Source of the DNA: Papaver somniferum
Taxonomy: Eukaryota > Streptophyta > Magnoliopsida > Ranunculales > Papaveraceae
Assembly: GCF_003573695.1 (NCBI RefSeq)
Contig: NC_039361.1
Location: forward strand, 42,245,673-42,309,672
DNA: 64,000 bases
Direction: 5' to 3'
The translations under genes were made by a program, and so were the position numbers. This document shows, piece after piece, positions 11,100-23,489 of this stretch. The notes beneath the pieces are model-generated. The model saw only the letters and a program-made list of their open reading frames with translations, did no database searches and was not told the origin of the DNA. Position 1 is the stretch's first letter. Each line of letters begins with the position of its first letter.

Positions 11100-11760
11100 T
11101 TATGAAAAATCCTTCAAACGGACAACATGGTTGTGTTCATGTTCTCCTAATGCTTCCAGGAACCGAGAAACGTGTTCTCGAGCATTCCCTGTTCCATTGT
11201 AGAGTGTGAACGTTGGAGAAGTGTAGCCCTTTGGGAGAGGAATCCTTTGTGTGGCTGCAGGGTGCGGAGGCTGATGGCGGTGCACGGTCGTTGTATGACC
11301 CCTTCTTCGATTCTCCATAAAACGTTCCAAGTCTTTACGGGTGATGAAACCAGCGGGTTCCGCAGCTTTGTGGTCCTCGTCATCGTCGTGGACTGGAATA
11401 ACTTCAGGATCCGTGCTTGGAGATGTTTCTTTGTCTTTCCCTTTCTCCTGAGTTTTGTATGACTTCTTGTCGGTAAGAGTTTTGAGGTAGTTACATAGCT
11501 CCTTCTGAGTAGCAGCCATATCAGTTTGATTTTTGGTGATAACTTCTTGGACTTTCATGAGATCAATGATGGTGGGTGGATTTTCTCTGATTTCCTCGAG
11601 ATGTCGGTCGAAGAGTAGATGATTTTCCGCATCGATTTCAGGATAAGTAATTTACCAACATTATTGGAAGTAGGAATGTTTCGGGAATACCATCATTGTT
11701 GCTGGTGCTAGAAATGTTCGCGCTAGGATTTGTAACTGAACCTGACCTAAGATCAACCAT
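11100..11760 (-). pseudogene. Gag N-terminal half
   Basis: A minus-strand ATG at 11758-11760, 37 bases inside the primer site, is the likely start. The frame is broken before resuming as an open stretch at 11558-11100. That stretch has a Lys/Glu/Asp-rich linker, then a Pro/His-rich segment and the start of the capsid domain (F-T-L-Y-N-G-T-G-N-A-R-E-H-V). A stop near 11100 separates it from the rest of gag. Confidence 0.6.
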
Positions 11761-11797
11761 TTTTGCGAAAATGTGAGATTGCAACCGAGAGATTAAT

Positions 11798-11815
11798 CTC
11801 CCACTGTGGTCGCCA
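11798..11815 (-). other. Primer-binding site of the Tat-like element
   Basis: The minus strand reads TGGCGACCACAGTGGGAG, three bases from the end of the LTR (ATCCACA). The TGGCGACC start fits a tRNA ending GGTCGCCA, probably an Arg isoacceptor. The tRNA identity is an inference. Confidence 0.55.
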
Positions 11816-11818
11816 ATC

Positions 11819-13950
11819 TGTGGATAGGGAAAAACGGTGTGCTGGTTTTCTAGGAAAGTGGAGAGTCGAGCGTGCTGTCGAGACTCCTCAACCGAGCGAA
11901 CTGCTGAACCTCACACAGATGCACCGCTGCAAAGAGGGTGCTTAGATTCGGGAAATCAATATGTATGACTTCGGCCTAAACTAAGACAATGGTCGTTGCA
12001 GAGTCAATTCGGTCGCAAAGAGGGAGATGGGTTGATCTGTAGGAGGGAAGCTGAGAGTTGTGCGGGATCAGTGATGATCAAGGATTGTGGGTGTGTTGAA
12101 GGTTTCTGCAGTATTGTTGAACTGCTGAAGTTTAGTTCCGTGAAAAGTTTATATCGAGTTGTTGACGGATAATGATGATAATCGATGATTGATGATATTC
12201 TGATGTCCTCGATTTAGACTTATTTATATTGCAAGAATGATGTACCATTGATCCCTATAAGTGTGACGGTTTCTTGAGTGAAATAGTGGGAAAGTGGGAG
12301 ATCGTGGTAAAGTCAATTCCATGTCGTGCGGAGACTTGACTGATCGTGCACCCACTACTTTGCTAACTCATTCAACTGTTTACACGACTTACGTACATTT
12401 CTCGTTATGGATGAATCCAAGTGTCGTAGACCGCCAGACCAAAACCCTAAGTGATATCCTCTCATTTGTGACGTGATTGATATTTCACGAATCGTGGAGT
12501 CTGCAAGGAAGATGTGTATTAGTTAGTCAGTTGTTGACTGATTTAGACTGTGAGTCTAGTTTTGTTGAATCGAGCATAAGTGGTGAATGCTCAGTGATTT
12601 ATGGATTGAACATGTAGTTCTCTGAGATGTCAATGAATTACTGACTAGAGCGACTGAGCAAGTATTTCTCAACTCGACGAATTGTTGAATATTGAGAGTT
12701 TGTCGAGCAATTGAGCAAGTATTGCTCAATTCGATGAATTTGATAATTTTGGCGTGCAACTGAGCAAGTGTTGCTCAATTCAACAAACTACTGATGAATT
12801 ACTAAACATTGATGGTTGGATCAATATTCGAGCAACTGAGCAAGTATTGCTCAATTCGAAGAATTATTTACTGGTGACGTGACCCAATAAAATAGTAATC
12901 ACAAATATTGATGAATTACCGAATATTATTAATTTGGATGTTGATTGTTGAATCAACATTATTTTGTGTTTGAACTTGCTCAGAATGGTAATTCGTGGAG
13001 CGTTTGTTCGAAACCCTAATTTTTATCAATCCTTCATCCATTGGTGAATTGCTGAAAATTGGTCATGAGTGAGGAGGGACCAACCACATGGGATGATGAG
13101 CTCCCATGGGTGCCCAGTGCTCGAGTGAGCACGCACCAGGTTCTCAGTTTGAGAGTTGGTGAAAGAACGATGATTAAATGCAGGTTTCATCATTTATTGA
13201 AATATTGCTGGATTCAGCATTAGGTGATAAAACCTAGGTATGAGAGATGAGGACCGACCAAGAGAGCATGGGACCGGTTCTTGGTGGTCACGGGACCAGT
13301 TGTTGGTTATTTGGAGAATCCCCCAGTTGGTTGGAGAGAGTTCGGGCCCAGTATGAGCAATTGAGTAAATTAGGTCAGAATTATGAAAACCTGTGAGACC
13401 GGCTTTGTGAAAGACCTAGGAATGACTCTGGTCGGTCATGAAGGCATGCACATTTTTCCGTGGTGTCCGTGTTTCCATACTGAGAGTTTTAGTATTTTTT
13501 GATGTGCGTTCGAGCAACATAGTGAATTTTCAGAAGAGTTTCATGTTGATTGAGAATTCTCGATTTTTGTTGGAATGAGCATGTATGCTCAATTCATCAA
13601 TATTTTGAGAATATTAAAATAAAAGTGTTTTAATATTTAAAATTTCCGTGAGAGGCTAGCCAGTCGTGTGACTATGTTGGCTTTTGGTTTTTCGTGATTT
13701 GAGCAATATTCGAGAAAATATGGAGAAATCATGAATTTTGCTCAAACCCCAGGAGTTTCATGAATTAAGGAAAATAATAATTATGAAATATTAGGGATTG
13801 CAAGGTGTGGGACCGGCCATGGCTAGGGCATGGAAATAAAACCATAGAAATGGGGCAAAATAGAGAACAAGATTAACAAAGGTAAAAGTGACATTTAAGG
13901 AACACCACTATGCATCACAACCCATATTTTCTGGTTGAATATTATGTTCA
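11819..13950 (-). repeat. 5' LTR of the Tat-like element (right end approximate)
   Basis: The LTR edge is TGTGGATAGGG at 11819, next to the primer site. No second copy is in the window, so the outer end can only be placed loosely, before about 14000. The stretch is AT-rich and non-coding and contains the palindromic repeats listed separately. Short frames within it are not credible genes. Confidence 0.5.
12653..12853. repeat. Four spaced copies of a perfect or near-perfect hairpin
   Basis: TTGAGCAAGTATTGCTCAA at 12712-12730 is an inverted repeat of 8-base arms around GTA. Related copies lie at 12653-12672, 12761-12780 and 12835-12853, each as CTGAGCAAGT followed by TTGCTCAA or a variant. They share flanks such as TTCGA and GAATT. 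They sit inside the LTR of the Tat-like element. Confidence 0.75.
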
Positions 13951-14469
13951 TCAGTTAGAATGGATATAAATGTTGTTGAAGGATTTTGTTTTTCAATTTT
14001 AATTTGAAGAAATCGATCTGATGGATTTAGACAATAATTTGGGTCTGAAGTACCTTATTACGGAACCAATTTCGGAAACGAGTGATCAAATTCGATCAAA
14101 TAGGATAAAGCATTATCTTGTTTGTGTTCTAAGGGATCTGGTACCCTCCCAAATAATGTCAAGATTGAGCGAGAGTTCTTTCCAATGTCGATCCCTCAAG
14201 AAAGAAGGGTGGGACGGACCGCCTTTACATAACATAATACCTAGAAACATGCTTTTGAGAATTCATGACAGAATTCACGATTGAGAGAGGTGGTTGACCC
14301 CTCTTACTCATTACATATTTCAACTATAGAAAGCGGTTCAGATCACCATTATTCTAACCATTCTTATTACATATCCCAATGATAACAATTTAAAGTCAAA
14401 AATCCTCGGGTCAATCTTGCACCATTGTAATATATTTTTTTCTTTTTTGATGGGCCATTGTAATAGTTA
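13951..14469. other. Intergenic or boundary sequence
   Basis: This stretch lies between the uncertain end of the Tat-like LTR and the first recognisable LINE codons. One open frame at 14021-14284 has no recognisable motif. I see nothing else that can be supported. Confidence 0.4.
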
Positions 14470-15570
14470 ACCAGCCAATAGAAACATTGCTTGGAACTAT
14501 TTAGGAACAATTGCAGACCGTGTTTCACTAAACAATTTTCCATGGTTTTTTTAGAGGATATGAACATTATCTTTGATCAGTCAGAGAAATCAGGTGGCCT
14601 CCCTTTCAATAAAAATGATAGTATTCACTATAAAAACATCTTGCAGTCTACGGGCCTTTTAGACATGGGGTTCTCAGGTTATGATTACACATGGAATAAT
14701 CATAGGAAAAGATCATCAAACATACAAGAAAGACTAAATAGAGTTGTCTCAGATGTTGAATGGAATTTACAATTCCCCCAAGCTAATTTAACACACTTGG
14801 TAGCAGTAGGTTTGGATCATTGCCCTATAGCACTGACTTTGAATAGAAAATTTGAAAAATTAGAATGGACCTTTAAATTTTATGATACATAGGCAAAAAA
14901 AAAGGCCTCTTGTGTTCCAATTATACAAGAATCTTGGAATCATACTATTAGAGATATTCCAGATAACACATTAGTTAAAAATTTAGCACATTTAGGAATC
15001 CAATTGTTGGACTGGAAAAAAAAAAATTGGTCTTCCTTCTAAACAAATCAAAAAGCTCATCAGAAAAATTGAAAATCTAAACTCAACAAATTATATTCAC
15101 AAAAAAGAAACACTGATACAAGACAAATTATGTACTCTAGAAAATTGTATGACACACAGGAGGAAATAGCCAAACAACAATCTAGAGACAATTTTGTCAG
15201 ATTAGGAGAAAGAAACACTAAATATTTTCATACAGTAACTCTTAAAAGAAGGAAATGGAACACTATTGAATGCCTTAAAAACAACAACAATGTAGTCACA
15301 TTTGACAAACAAGAAATAAAAATCATACTAACGGAATATTTCAAGAATCTCTTCTATGAAAACACCCCAACGGATAATACAAACCCTGAAATTTTTAATA
15401 ATATACCGGCATCAATTTCTAAGGAAGATAATGAGAAGTTGTTATTGATCCCCACTAGAAACAGATATTTGGAGTTCTAAAAAATAAGAAACCTAATAAG
15501 TTGGAGAACAAGTTATTTCAAACAAAATTTAGGCACAATAGGAGAACAAGTTATTCGAACCATTCATCAC
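14470..15570 (+). pseudogene. L1-type LINE ORF2: endonuclease end and linker
   Basis: The open stretch 14491-14892 has the end of an APE-type endonuclease: D-M-N-I-I-F-D-Q, then G-F-S-G-Y-D-Y-T-W-N-N, an E-R-L-N-R segment, and the terminal L-D-H-C-P-I (normally S-D-H-C-P). The segment 15130-15480 is the usual linker before RT (F-V-R-L-G-E-R-N-T-K-Y-F-H). Stops and frameshifts lie between the two, and the start of the RT domain is degraded near 15480. The last codons before 15570 (T-I-G-E-Q-V-I-R-T-I-H-H) are RT sequence cut by a solo LTR. The 5' part of the LINE is missing. Confidence 0.8.
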
Positions 15571-17929
15571 TGTTAGAGCACTGCTTGGTCGAACTAGCAT
15601 GCGTTGCTATCTCAAGCATGTTTGTCAATGTTAGTGATCAAAACTATAAGTCTTGATTTCTAGTCTACTTATAGCTAAGTCTCGGACTATGATAGATAGT
15701 GTAGTTGAGCTCTAGACTCTATGGCGATCATCATACAAAGACGAAGAACTACTCAAGGAACTGGTGGAACTTCATCGACTAAAATGTATGTGGAGACTCG
15801 AACTTATCTATCACTTAAAAGTCTATCTACTTTATCTCCTATCTTGAGAGAAAATTCGTTTTGCTGTATAAATTTTGATTATACACATTTGCTATTTCGA
15901 GCCGAGTTTATCTCGCGTATCTATTTCTCAAAATATTTCACTTTGACCAAGTTCATCTTTACTAGTGACGAAAGTCATGTTAAGTTTCAATTACTTGAAA
16001 ATGGCTTTGACGAAAAATGGTTTTTGAATAACAATCATATAACGTCCTCTAAGAATGTTCCAATGATTGAAATGAGAGTTTAGATTATACAACCATGGTT
16101 GGATATAAACATTGTGAGGTAACTCATACATGTATAAGTCCTTATTCCTTGAACCAAAGTATGCGTACTTTGCTGCTCAGGAAAACCGGAACTAGAGTCC
16201 GCGTATCAAGTCCGCGAACCAAGTCTGCGTACTGTCGGAGGTTCTCATCCCGAGAATTTCTGCTGGAGTTTGTGAATTGAAAACAAACTTATTCCGGGTA
16301 CTCAAGTCCGCGTACCAGTCCGCGTACTTAAGTTGGTTATTTTATAAAAACGATTATTCGTGAACTTAAACTTATATTAACTAAGGAATGCAAGTTTGCA
16401 AACCGTGGATATAAAGTTCATGAATTCATTCGAGTGAATCAAATCGTTTTTGCTTCGATTGTGTCTTGTATACTTCTATAAGATCTAAGCAATTGAACAA
16501 CTCTCTAACTAGTTCATTTGAGTCATTTGAAGTAGTTATGGTAAAGAAGAATATCGTTGATATGAAAGTGCTCATATGGCTAACCATTTGGTTAACTACT
16601 GTTGAACCAACTAGATGTACATGTTTGGGTACGGTTACACAAATCTAGATAAACGTGCATCTCATTTTTGTGTAACAAGCTAAGTTTCTATCTAATGGTT
16701 GAAAGATATTAGCTTGAATCTAATCAGGTTTTCATCTAACGGTGAATATTGAGTGCTTTGTTACTAAGCTAACATTGATTGCAAACCCTGATTTGAAAGA
16801 CTATATAAGGGAGAACTCTAGCAAGTGGGAAACCTAATCCCTACACCTCCTGTGTGATACTAGTTGTATTAGCTAGAGTCGATTCTCCTTTAACCTTAGG
16901 TTTCTTCTCGAGACCCTGTAGGTTAACGACTTGAAGATTTCATTGGGATTGTGAAGCCAGACCGATACTACTTTCTTGTAGTTGTATGATCTGATCTTGC
17001 TTTTTCTATCGTAGTTGAGTACGATCGTAAGATTGGATTGAGATTGATTTCTTCGATAGGCAAGGTATAAAAGTAGTCACAAACATCTTCGTCTCATCGT
17101 TTGTGATTCCGCAATATCTTCGTTTGCTAGTCGATTAAGATTATTGTGAGGTGATTGATAATTCTAGGCTGTTCTTTGAGAATATAAGTCCGGATTCTCA
17201 ATTGGTTCCTGTTCACCTGTTAAACTCGTAGGTATTTTTGTGGGAGACATATTTATATATTACCGTAGACTTTTCTGTGTAATACAGATTTGTTTATTAA
17301 AGTCTTCGACTTTGGGTCGTAGCAACTCTTAGTTGTGGGTGAGATCAACTAAGGAAATCAAGTGCGTAGTGTCCTGCTGGGATCAGAGACGTAAGGAGCG
17401 CAACTGTACCTTGAGTCAGCGTGAGATTGATTGGGGTTCAACTACAGTCCAGATCGAAGTTAGTTTGTAGTAGGCTAGTGTCTGTATCGACTTAATACAG
17501 TGTTTGTTCAATCTGGACTAGGTCCCGAGGTTTTTCTGCATTTGCGGTTTCCTCGTTAACAAAACTTCTGGTGTCTGTGTTATTTCTTTTCCGCATTATA
17601 TTTTTTATATAATTGAAATATCACAGATTGTGCGTTGTATCGATCAATTGTGAAATCAAACCTTTGGTTGTTGATTGAAAATTGATTGATCCTTGGATAT
17701 TGGTCTTTGGTACCATCCAAGTTTATATCTCTTATATTGAATCAGGCTCGCAGATTTCTATTTGCTGATTGTAGATTGAATTAGAGATTGAGATACTTAA
17801 CTCCTTGATAAATCTTTCTTAAGATTGAGTCTAACTGTCTAGTTGATTCTCTTGAAAGTACATTGGAGTTAGTCCATACAGATTGCTAATCGAAATATTG
17901 GGTGTGGTTGTTAGACCCCCGCTTTTTTA
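15571..17929 (+). mobile_element. Solo LTR of the SIRE-like copia family
   Basis: It starts TGTTAGAGCA at 15571 and ends in GTTAGACCCCCGCTTTTTTA, matching the ends of the LTR at 48939-51385 (TGTTAGAG to CCCCCGCTTTTTCA). No primer site, gag or second LTR follows. The flanks are ATCAC (15566-15570) and AGCAA (17930-17934), a candidate duplication with two mismatches. A TATA box (TATATAAG) lies at 16803. Removing the LTR and one flank joins LINE codons in frame. Confidence 0.8.
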
Positions 17930-18083
17930 AGCAATTTTTCAGAACTAACTTTCTTTATCCTGATCTCAATAAAACTTTTCGTTTTTTAATTACTAGAGCT
18001 AGGCATCTAAAAGACCCCAGCCAATTCAGACCAATAGGTCTTTGTAATACTATTTATAAAATCATAGCCAAATTATTAGCTAA
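17930..18083 (+). pseudogene. LINE ORF2 continued: start of reverse transcriptase
   Basis: After the solo LTR the LINE resumes with F-F-R-T-N-F-L-Y-P-D-L-N-K-T, then the conserved RT block Q-F-R-P-I-G-L-C-N-T-I-Y-K-I-I-A-K and L-L-A-N. It is cut at 18083, in the middle of this block, by the LTR of element B. The rest of the RT should lie beyond the right edge of B, outside the window. The conserved K-x-P-G-P-D-G segment that normally comes before was already lost. Confidence 0.8.
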
Positions 18084-18795
18084 TGTTAGAGAATAGATCG
18101 GTTGAACCCACCAAGCGTTGGTATTTCAAGTTTGGTTGTCATATTTTAGTGTGTCAAAACTCATCTAAGAGTCGCTTGATTATGTACTAGAGACAACTTC
18201 GTTTAGGTTAGACTAGAAAGTCTAGGAATGTTGAGACATACAAGTATTACTCGAAGACCTGAAGAACGTGAAGAAGTAACGAGCTACAACGACGACATCA
18301 TCCTTCCTCTTGAGGTTAATAATATTGACTTGAATTGTTTCATTCCTAACGTATTTTTCAAGTCGTGCTATATTGAAAACATAACTGCAAAGCTGTGTAT
18401 TGGATATATTACTCTAGTAGTGAGACATGATCACATGATCATAGTACTAAGGAATTAGACTACGAAGTATAACGCTTATCTTTTGAACTTCGTAGATATG
18501 ACATCGACATAATCTTATGAATGTTGTTATGATTATGTGAATGGCTAATGGTGAAGATTCCATCCTAGTAAACAATGTTTTACTTTGTTTAAAGGAAGTA
18601 CATTCATGAACTTGTTTTATGAATCGAAAGGGAAATCGCTAGGTTTATTGGTACGGCTATTCATTGCAAATATATGGATCACCAATATGTGTGAGATGGT
18701 AGAACCGATCATAACTTTGTTATGTATCTTGGTACAACTAATCACAATGCCTGAATTATGATTTGGTATGACTAGTTTTGATTAATTAGTGTAAC
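18084..18795 (+). repeat. 5' LTR of copia-like element B, first part
   Basis: It starts TGTTAGAGAATAG and matches 48177-48938 (start of B's 3' LTR) over its whole length with modest divergence. It is cut at 18795 by element C, with GTAAC duplicated on both sides (18791-18795 and 39840-39844). The LTR family begins like that of A, C and F but differs soon after, so B belongs to a sister family. Confidence 0.85.
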
Positions 18796-21509
18796 TGAAA
18801 AAGCGGGGGTCTAACAACACCACCCAATATTTCGCTTAGCAATCTGTATGGACTAACTCCGAAATACTTTCTAGAGAATCAACTAGATAGTCAGAATTAA
18901 TCTAGGTAAAAGTATCTCAAGGAGTTAATATCTCTCTCTTTTTTTGATTTACTCAAGATAATAGAAATCAGCGAGTCTTTAATCAAATACAAAGAATAAC
19001 TTGGATGGTACCAAAAACCAATATCCAAGGATCAATCAATGACAATCAACAACCAAAGGTTGGATTACTCTAATTGATGATCTAACGCAAACCCTGTATT
19101 ATTTAAATTATAAAGATAAAACAATATAATGCGGAAATAGAAATAACACAGACACCAGAAATTTTGTTAACAAGGAAACCGCAAATGCAGAAAAACCCCG
19201 GGACCTAGTCCAGATTGAACACACATTGTATTAAGCCGCTACAGACACTAGCCTACTTCAATCTAACTTCGGACTGGACTGTAGTTGAACCCCAATCAGT
19301 CTCCCACTGATCCAAGGTACAGTTGTACTCCCTACGCCTCTGATCCCAGTAGGATACTGCGCACTTGATTCCCTTATCTGATCTCACCCACAACTAAGAG
19401 TTGCTACTACCCAAAATCTCAGGCTTTGACAATAAACAAATCTGTCTCACACAGACAAGTCTATCAAAGGATCAATCTGTCTCCCACAGATAAACCCTAA
19501 AGGTTTTGTTCCGTCTTTTGATAATAATCAAGGTGAACAGGATCGAATTGATGATCCGGTATCATATTCCCGAAGAACAACCTAGAGTTAAAGGAGAAAC
19601 AACTCTAGCACGCAAACTAGTATCACATGTGAGGTGTGGGGATTAGTTTTTTACAATACTAGATGTCTCCTTTATATAGTCTTTCAAATCAGGGTTTGAA
19701 ATTAAGTTACCTTGGTAACAAAGTAATCAATATCCATCGTTAGATGAAAAACTAATTTAGGTTCAAGCTAATATTTCTCAACCGTTAGATCGAAAACTTA
19801 GCTTGTTACACACACTTGACAATGCACGTTTCTAGGTTTATTAACCGTACCCAAACGTATGCACTTGTTGGTTCAACAATAGTTAACCAAAAGGTTAGCC
19901 ATATGAGCATTTCATATCAACCATGTTCTTCTTTACCATAACTAGTTCAAATGACTTCAAGATGAACTAGTTAGAGAGTTGTTCAATTGCAAGGAAATCT
20001 TATGTACTACACAAGACACAATTGAAGCAAAGATGATTTGATTCACTTGAATCGGTTCATGAACTTTTATATCCACGGTTTGCAAACTGCATTCTTTAGT
20101 CTTTTTAAGTTTACGTTCAGAAATCATTTTCAGATATGTAACCTTCTCAAGTTCGCAGACTAGGCTCGCGGACTTAAGTTACCGGGCAGAGTTTACAAAT
20201 AGGCTTGTCAATGGAAGAATATCCGTCAGATATTTAGAAATCCGATATCCAACAGGTTAAGCACTATCGGATATTCGATATCCGATAATATCCTATAGGA
20301 TATCAAAATCAGATATCGATTCCGATAGGCTAAGCTATCAGATATCAAATATTTATCCGATAATATCTGGTTCTGAAAAAAATGTTAAAAACTCTTTAAA
20401 ACGTGTTCATAGTTGAAATTTAAGTTCAATTTTTCAAACATTTCATATCGAATATCGGATATTTGTATCGGATATCGGATATTAGGGTAAATCACAAATA
20501 TGATTAGGGTAAATCACAAATAAATCCATGTTCTATCGGATATCGGATATTAACCAAATGGATAGAGCCTAATCCGATTCCGATAGGTTAAGGAGGAAAT
20601 ATTCGTATTCGATATCCGATAAAACGGATAAAATCCTATAGGATCTCGAATACTCGGAATGGATTCCGGATATCGAACATATATTGATAGGCCTATTTAC
20701 AAACTCCAGCAGAAATTCTCGGGAATGAGAACTTCGCCGGTTCACGGACTGAGTTCGCGGACTTAGCTTCACGCAAGTAATTTGTCAACTCTAGCAAAAA
20801 TTCTCTGGTTTGAGAACTTCGGTAGTTCGCAGACTGAGTTCAGGGACTGAGTTCGCGGACTTGGCTCACGCCATTCTTCCGGTTTTCTTGATCAACAAAG
20901 TTCGCAAACTTTGGTTCAAGGAATAGGATTTATACATAAATGTGGCACAACAATGCTTATGTCCACCATTGGTTATGTTATCTAAACTCTCATTTCAATC
21001 ATTGAAACATTCTTAGAGGACGTTATATAGTTGTTACACCATTTCTCGTCAAAGCAATTTTCAAGATGATTGAAACATACCATGACTTTTGTCACTAGGT
21101 AAAGATAAACTTGATCGAAGCGAAAAACTTACCAACACATATTTCGAGACATAGATAAGCGAGCTATACTCGGCTCGAAATTCCAAATGTGTATAATCCA
21201 AGTCTATATATATAGCATACGACTTCTTGTCTCAAAGAGTAGGAGATAGAGTAGATAGACTTTTGAGTGATAGATAAGTTCAAGTCTTCATATAACTTTT
21301 TGTCGAGAAGTTTCACCGGTTCCTTGAGTAGTTCTTCTACTTGTATGATGAATCTCCATGAATTCTTTGAGCTCAACTACACTATCTATCCTAGTCCGAG
21401 ACTTAGCTATAATAGACTAAAAATCAAGACTTATAGTTTTGATCACTAACATTGACAAACATGCTTGAGATAGCAACACATACGAGTTCGACCGAGCAAT
21501 GCTCTAACA
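18796..21509 (-). repeat. 3' LTR of element C
   Basis: It matches the 5' LTR of C, with two large differences. It carries a 496-bp MITE (20200-20695). It also lacks about 271 bp present in the partner (26217-26487), the join being just after CCTAGA at 19581-19586. A TATA box for minus-strand transcription (TATATAAA) lies at 19671-19678. Confidence 0.88.
20200..20695. mobile_element. hAT-type MITE
   Basis: The insert is bounded by an exact 8-bp duplication TTTACAAA (20192-20199 and 20696-20703), and the other LTR copies have a single uninterrupted TTTACAAA there. Its ends are TAGGCTTGTCAAT and, as the reverse complement of the right end, TAGGCCTATCAAT: inverted repeats with two mismatches in 13. 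The interior is packed with variants of CGGATATCGGATAT. It has no coding capacity. An 8-bp duplication with TAGG-type ends points to the hAT superfamily. Confidence 0.88.
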
Positions 21510-21510
21510 A

Positions 21511-21521
21511 TCTCCCCCTTT
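21511..21521 (-). other. Polypurine tract of element C
   Basis: On the minus strand this is AAAGGGGGAGA directly before the 3' LTR. B has the same tract, and F a slightly altered one. Confidence 0.8.
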
Positions 21522-23264
21522 GTCAATTTTAGTGAAAAAACTATCAATACATATGGAATACAAAAAAGATAAAGAAACTTTAGTAGCTCCCACATGTCTA
21601 ATCTTCAACATTCCTCGAAATCTTCGTCACTTCCAAGTACTCCAATGATCCCAAAAGTTGTAAGTTTAGTATCACTGATATTGAAGATCCGTAGCTATAA
21701 CAATGAGAAAACATAGTTCTAGATCATTGTTATACAGTGTCATAGTATTATTACACAGTGTCAAAGTCCAATTGTATCACAATTTCAACAATAATACTAT
21801 GGTGATATGTATCACTCCCCCTTAGTAGATACTCCATCTCACATGGAAACCACTCCCCATTACACAATGATCCGAAAACCATATGCATTTGTAGTATGAA
21901 CTACATATTAATTCTCCCCCTTTTTGTCAATAAAATTGGCAAAGGTACAAGAACGGGATCATAATGAAATTTCCGAGAGAGACATTTCATGACAAAAGGA
22001 AAGAATACATACCAACTAATTTAGATGCAATCATAAAGCCGAAGCTAAATGCATTCATCCAGGAGTTTAAAGATACAAGATAACCTCTCTAAAATTCCAC
22101 AGCCGCACACCCCTCAAAATATGACCATTAAGCACAAGTTCAAAAGAACTCTCCCCCATTTGATGTCATTCCCGAAAGAACAACAAGAGCGACCTTAATT
22201 TCAAAAGAAAAGAAGGATTTTTATTGGACACCAAAAACCATAAGAATGATTTTATATATCCAAAAACTCAATCAAATTAATCACAAGCAAACCCATGATT
22301 AATTTAATCGGAATACACAATCACATTAAACACAAAAAGTGATCAATTCAATTGATTGTGCTCAACATAAGAGAACTTATGGAGAAACGAAAATACTCAA
22401 CTAGATTAATTACAAGAGAACCCATAATTAATCTAATTGGAATACACAACCAAACTAATTACAAAAGTAATCAATTTAATTGTCATTTTGCTCGACATAA
22501 GAAAACTTACGGAGCAATAACTAAATAACCAAACAAGATGATTAATTTAGTTCAATATGCTCGACATAACATACCTCACTGAACACCAACTAAGCTAAAA
22601 AATCAACTTGGTTGTATGGTGCTCAACATAAGATACATTATGGAGCCTCACAGTAATACATAAAATATGGATCAGGGATGATCAATACTAAAGAATACAC
22701 AAGGATTCAGTCTATCTTCAATCACTATTTGCATAATGACAATTAATAGACATAATCCTTGAAAACAAAAGATTTTAACCTATCTTCCATCAAGTATTTG
22801 ACAATATAGGCTTAACTTTTGTATTTTTCAAAATTCCATTCATTCTTTTACCAGTACGTGAATACCGATCACGAGCGACTTTATTTTTGACGAAGTATGG
22901 GACAAACATAGTTCACGGACGTAAACACCAATCCCATAACAAATTACAATATAAGAAATCATAAAGATTAATACTGCAAAAACATCATTCTCCAAATATT
23001 TTTAGAATTTAATACCAATAAACCTAAAAAAAGAACAAGAAGATGAAAAATAATAGCTATGTGTAGTCACAATCATTGCTATTCCAGCACTAGTTATTCT
23101 TCCAACTAAACCAAAAAGAAGACATACTAGGCAACAATGTATTTGAGAAATTCCTTATCATTCTCGAACTCCTTGTCGTCAACAGCCATTGGAATATAAG
23201 GTTCGTGGAGGAATGAGTCAATACCAACAAACCGTCTTGGTTGATGATGCCGAACCAGGGCCTT
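21522..23264 (-). other. Non-coding 3' part of element C
   Basis: No pol domain is present where copia elements have it. About 22250-22660 is a degenerate tandem array with a unit near 90-100 bp, recognisable by repeats of CTCAACATAAG and AATTAATC-type motifs. It corresponds to the array at 53571-54810 in element F. The rest holds nothing I can name. Confidence 0.6.
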
Positions 23265-23489
23265 CTAAATTTCCAAAGATCTTAAAATGCAAGCCTTTAT
23301 TGCACTAATCTCCTTTCTTACTTCCTTCAACTCATCAAGAACATCAGAAAACTTCTGAGAGTTAGAAGGGACATCCCTTGGCTTTCTTGTATTCCTCCTC
23401 TTTATTTTCAAGGAAGGAGTTACTGGAGATTTCTGTTTTTCCTTGATTGATGGCTTAATCATATTGACATCTTTTCCATCCAAAGACAT
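23265..23489 (-). CDS. Small 74-codon frame downstream of gag in element C
   Basis: It starts ATG and is rich in Lys, Ser and Pro at the N-terminus. The C-terminal half has a coiled-coil-like run (F-S-D-V-L-D-E-L-K-E-V-R-K-E-I). It lies in the same sense as gag and about 300 bases beyond its stop, where pol would be. Element B has a frame of similar size in the corresponding place (46285-46533). No family is recognised, and expression is unproven. Confidence 0.35.
   Translation of the reverse strand: MSLDGKDVNMIKPSIKEKQKSPVTPSLKIKRRNTRKPRDVPSNSQKFSDVLDELKEVRKEISAIKACILRSLEI

Larger units (their letters stand above)
8755..11818 (-). mobile_element. Internal remains of a Tat-like Ty3/gypsy element
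   Basis: On the minus strand the order is primer site, gag, zinc-knuckle-like segment, protease, a gag-like fragment, then an integrase C-terminus. The segment that should hold RT, RNase H and the integrase core is missing, and several stops and frameshifts are present. The antisense frame at 1-1526 and 8620-8754 lies beyond the integrase end, as in Tat-lineage elements. The 5' LTR starts at 11819. The 3' LTR would lie left of the window. Confidence 0.7.

Noticed and set aside
13951..14469. Possible LINE 5' region or MITE around two CCATTGTAATA repeats
   Set aside because: The repeats are direct, not inverted, and no duplication flanks them; nothing can be called.
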